A model generated the notes under the pieces. It was not told the origin of the DNA and did not search any database. It saw only the letters and a list, made by a program, of their open reading frames with translations. A program made the position numbers and the translations under genes. From Salvelinus alpinus (taxonomy: Eukaryota; Chordata; Actinopteri; Salmoniformes; Salmonidae), in assembly GCF_045679555.1 (NCBI RefSeq), contig NC_092122.1:9587102-9651101 (forward strand): DNA of 64,000 bases. The letters run 5' to 3'. Positions 61,102 through 64,000 of this stretch are shown piece by piece (the stretch's first letter is position 1; each line of letters begins with the position of its first letter).

Positions 61102-61106
61102 ATGCT

Positions 61107-61782
61107 GTGAAAATACAAGTCCTCTGATGATTTTCTTCACATTTACTACATTGTTAATGAGGGACTGATCAAAACCACAGAACAACGAATATTTGTTCAG
61201 CAGAAATTAAAGAGACAAACACTTTCATAAAACATTTAGAACTGGGACTATAACATCTCCCCATACGTAGTAGTAGGCTACAAAAAACATTACATTTTTG
61301 TATTTTCATTTATTTTTTACATCAAGGCACCATTTAATCTTGTGAGCACAGTTGTAACCACCTCTGACTACTAAAACCTAACATGTTGTAATATATCTTC
61401 AAGTAAAATCCTTTGTAAAATGTAAATTAAAAAAGCAAACCATGAAAGAAATAGGAAAGATCCAGGGTATGGCTAATTTGTTTCAGTCTGCAACCAAGTT
61501 GGATTTTTAGTCCTTTAACATGGTTTCCATAGTACCATATCACATTGCAAATCCATCATGTACTTTGTCTTAAATTAGTCTTTCACCTTGAAATCAGGAT
61601 GATGCTATGTAAGACTACCCATGTCTTGTTTCACAGTGAAATGAGTAATGCATTTCCCCCCTTTTTTATGATAAGTAACGCATTGTAAGAATTCTTCCAA
61701 GTTCCAACCCCTCGTGTGAAAGGTGCAGAACTGATTATCCTGAACTAATCAGGTACAGTAGCTCTTCACCCTGTCTTTCTTA
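61107..61782. other. No gene seen
   Basis: AT-rich unassigned sequence; no element ends recognised. Confidence 0.5.
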
Positions 61783-62099
61783 GACTACATTATATTGCTG
61801 ACACGGCAAGATCCAGGCAACACCCAAGACATTGCTGGCAATCAATTAAACAACAAGTTATTATATTCATGCAAGATTTGTAATGAAACGTTAACATATG
61901 CAATGGGAAAACAACGATGGATATTGGAATGATGGAACGATGGATATTGGAACGATGAACGATGGATATTAGAGGCTATATTGCTGACATGGCAAGATCC
62001 AATCCATAACCAAGAGATTTCTGGCATTCAACAAGTTATTATATTCATGGGAGACATACTAAAACCTGAACGATAATATACAATGGGAAAACAACAGAA
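61783..62099. repeat. Diverged tandem duplication, period 186
   Basis: TATATTGCTGACACGGCAAG at 61791 and TATATTGCTGACATGGCAAG at 61977, then CAACAAGTTATTATATTCAT in both, and CAATGGGAAAACAAC at 61898 and near 62081. Between them GATGGATATTGGAACGATG repeats two to three times (61914-61971). Confidence 0.88.
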
Positions 62100-62756
62100 A
62101 AACCAACATTGTTACTCAGGTATATGGAACTGTGGATATCGCTGTTCTGACTTCGATGCAGGGGGTTTGTTTTGCTGCCGATCAATACCATTTGAAGGCC
62201 AACATCTTTAATAGAATATTCTGAAAGTTCATGTGCAGATAGGTATTCTGAGGCTCCTGGCCAAAGCTTTTTTTCCCCACAATCGACCCACAATCCAGGA
62301 TCCCCATTTGCTCAATCCTTTGTTCTCACAGGTAGAGAAAGAGAGAAAACAAAGAGAGAGAAAAGATAGAGATGTCTTTGTCAGCAGAAAAGTCAACACG
62401 TTAGAAAGGCCCCAGTGTACATCAAAAGGGCTTCATCATGTAACCTTCTTCCCCAGAACAGAGGAACTCATAGGGGAATTGGAAGACTTTGATGGTAAAA
62501 AGTCACCTCTCATAGTGGGAAAACCTGAGTTTGGGTTAGGAGAAACATCACACTAATGTACACACCTCCTGCTGTGTCTGAGCATGTTACAGTCGATGCA
62601 CTTTCTGCATGCTATCTGAATATGGAAATAGCATTTTACCAGTCAAACAAATACTGTAGATATTGGCCATTGTAAAGCCTACTAGCAAGTTGTCCTCTCC
62701 CTCCATGCTCTCCTGCTATCCACCCCCTGCTGCTTGCTGTTGTTGTTGTACAGGTC
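62100..62756. other. No gene seen
   Basis: Unassigned. The open frame at 62233-62556 (107 codons) is rich in charged residues after codon 33 but has no recognised domain or splice context. Confidence 0.45.
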
Positions 62757-63265
62757 AAATCAAAGTGTATTGTTTGTGTACACATTTTGCAGATGTTATC
62801 GCAGGTACAGCAAAATTCTTGTGTCTCTACCTCCAACAGTGCAGTAATACCTGCTATGTTCCTAGCTCCAACAGTGCAGCCATACCTAAAAATACAAAAC
62901 AATACACACAAATCCCCAAAATAAAAATTATTAAGAAATACCAGGACAATTCATTTCAGAGTCCGGAATATGAATATATATGTATGTGATGGTGTGTATA
63001 GACATTTATGGACAGTAAATGAATAGAAAAGGTGTGTACAGCAGTAGTTATAGAGGATGAGCTTTGACTAGAATACAGTATATTCATATTAAGTGGGTAA
63101 AACTGTATGTAAACATGAATCCAGTGTTCAATGACTATGTACACGGGCATCAGTCTAAGGTTCAGGGTTGAGTACCGGGCGATAGCTGGCTAGTAACAGT
63201 GACTAACGTTCAGGGCAGGGTACTAGGTGGTGGCCGGCTAGTAGTGACTGTTGAACAGTCTGATA
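62757..63265 (-). mobile_element. LINE 3' end, minus strand, 5'-truncated
   Basis: GTCAAATCAAAGTGTATTG is the inverted 3' tail of an RSg-1-type LINE, followed by AACAGTGCAGTAATACC, GTATATTCATATTAAGTGGG and TTCAGGGCAGGGTACTAGGT / GTTGAACAGTCTGAT. These belong, by recall, to the 3' untranslated part of a related LINE subfamily, distinct in sequence from copies 1-3. No coding motifs reach this fragment. Confidence 0.65.
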
Positions 63266-64000
63266 AGATCACATCAAAGTCAGCAGATTAATAGACCCCA
63301 ACAAACCGCGTTCATCCACAGCTGACCACAACAACAGTGACGTGTGTGTCTCGCAACCAATGAGAGAACATACATACCAGACAACAGCTGCCATAGAAAT
63401 CCTGCTGGGCTGACAGAGGAATAGATTGGAACCACTTGACTTTTCAGAGCCCATAAGCGGGCGCTGGGCGGTTTATCCACCTATCTGCTGATATGTATGC
63501 ACTTCAGCTCCACGCCTGGGACTTCAGATCTTCAGTGTATACAGTATCACGCTCAAGAGATGTCCTTTGAAAACAACTTGTAAGGAATTGTATATATAGA
63601 GTCTGAATACCTGTGTTGCAATTGTACGTTGGAGTGTGTGAGTATTTGTGTGCGTGTGCATGTGTGCTTACGGTATGTATGTATGTATGTATGTGGCATG
63701 CCTCCTGACAAACACTGCCTCTGTATTTGTTGGGGATGAGTGTCCCTGTATGTAGGTCTCATCTGTCTTACCATACTCACCGCCTCCCTAACAGCCTCAT
63801 CCCTCAGCCTCAAGTCCCATAAGCACCATCTGTTGTTCCGTCTCCCAAAAACTCCATTAGCAATGCCATCTATTAGCCACAGAACTGGCCACAGGGAGAA
63901 ATTTGGCTTGGCTGGCAGTGTGACTGGGCACGATGGGCTAGTAATGTGAGGGGAGGGATGGGGGGATAAATAGAGAAGATGAATGGACAGGAACAGGATC
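63266..64000. other. No gene seen
   Basis: Unassigned, with GTATGTATGTAT tetranucleotide repeats at 63674-63693 and a G-rich end. No open frame with a known domain. Confidence 0.5.

Noticed and set aside
62233-62556. 107-codon charged open frame
   Set aside because: No domain recognised and no splice or promoter support; could be chance in purine-rich sequence.

Overview
The window reads as vertebrate, most likely salmonid fish, nuclear DNA from a repeat-rich intergenic or intronic stretch. The reasons are the density and kind of mobile elements: at least six Tc1-type elements or fragments (one of the Tss/SALT type from which Sleeping Beauty was rebuilt), L2/Rex1-like (RSg-1-type) LINEs with a GATTTGATTTG-style 3' end, tRNA-derived and 5S-rRNA-derived SINEs, hAT- and piggyBac-like non-autonomous elements, and a series of solo LTRs. 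There are also many CA/GT microsatellites and minisatellites. I identified families from motifs, terminal repeats, target duplications and memory of salmonid repeats; no search was run. I see no intact host protein gene, rRNA or tRNA gene. The only host-exon candidates are a short terminal exon on the minus strand (42764-42823) and a pair of inverted, coding-like segments (about 2101-2225 and 20098-20215), both weak.

Layout. 1-3400: mostly unresolved sequence, a 50-bp and a 99-bp tandem repeat and a SINE head. 3404-8440: a LINE split by a 51-bp x 9 minisatellite grown from its own sequence, a 5S-derived SINE, and a hAT-like insert with an 8-bp target duplication that itself carries another terminal-inverted-repeat element with a SINE inside. 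9810-11067: internally deleted Tss/SALT element. 11640-14480: older repeats, a GT array and a hAT-type transposase remnant. 14503-18888: two Tc1-like elements back to back, the second broken by two LTRs. 19428-22351: a third LTR, a solo Tss end and another Tc1-like element. 23711-24499 and 28823-29687: two copies of one interspersed repeat (a third, inverted, lies at 14128). 29758-32950: a nearly full-length but broken LINE. 34318-35300: a 983-bp array of 18-bp units in perfect register. 39719-41281: the best-preserved Tc1-like element. 43117-45060 and 49786-50645: two copies of one repeat, each interrupted by a different insertion. 48480-51010: low-repeat AT-rich blocks that could be conserved non-coding DNA. 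51227-54700: a solo LTR, a piggyBac-like element and another LTR. 57212-63265: further repeats, LINE fragments, and an LTR whose 5' part is expanded into six 56-bp palindromic units.

The coding parts present belong to mobile elements and nearly all are broken. The biology on show is layered insertion, solo-LTR formation and satellite birth inside transposons. The most unusual items are the LINE-derived minisatellite, the LTR with amplified palindromic 5' units, the 54-unit 18-bp array whose variation is almost entirely silent in one minus-strand frame, and the Tc1-like element with a single frameshift and an Asp at its third catalytic position.
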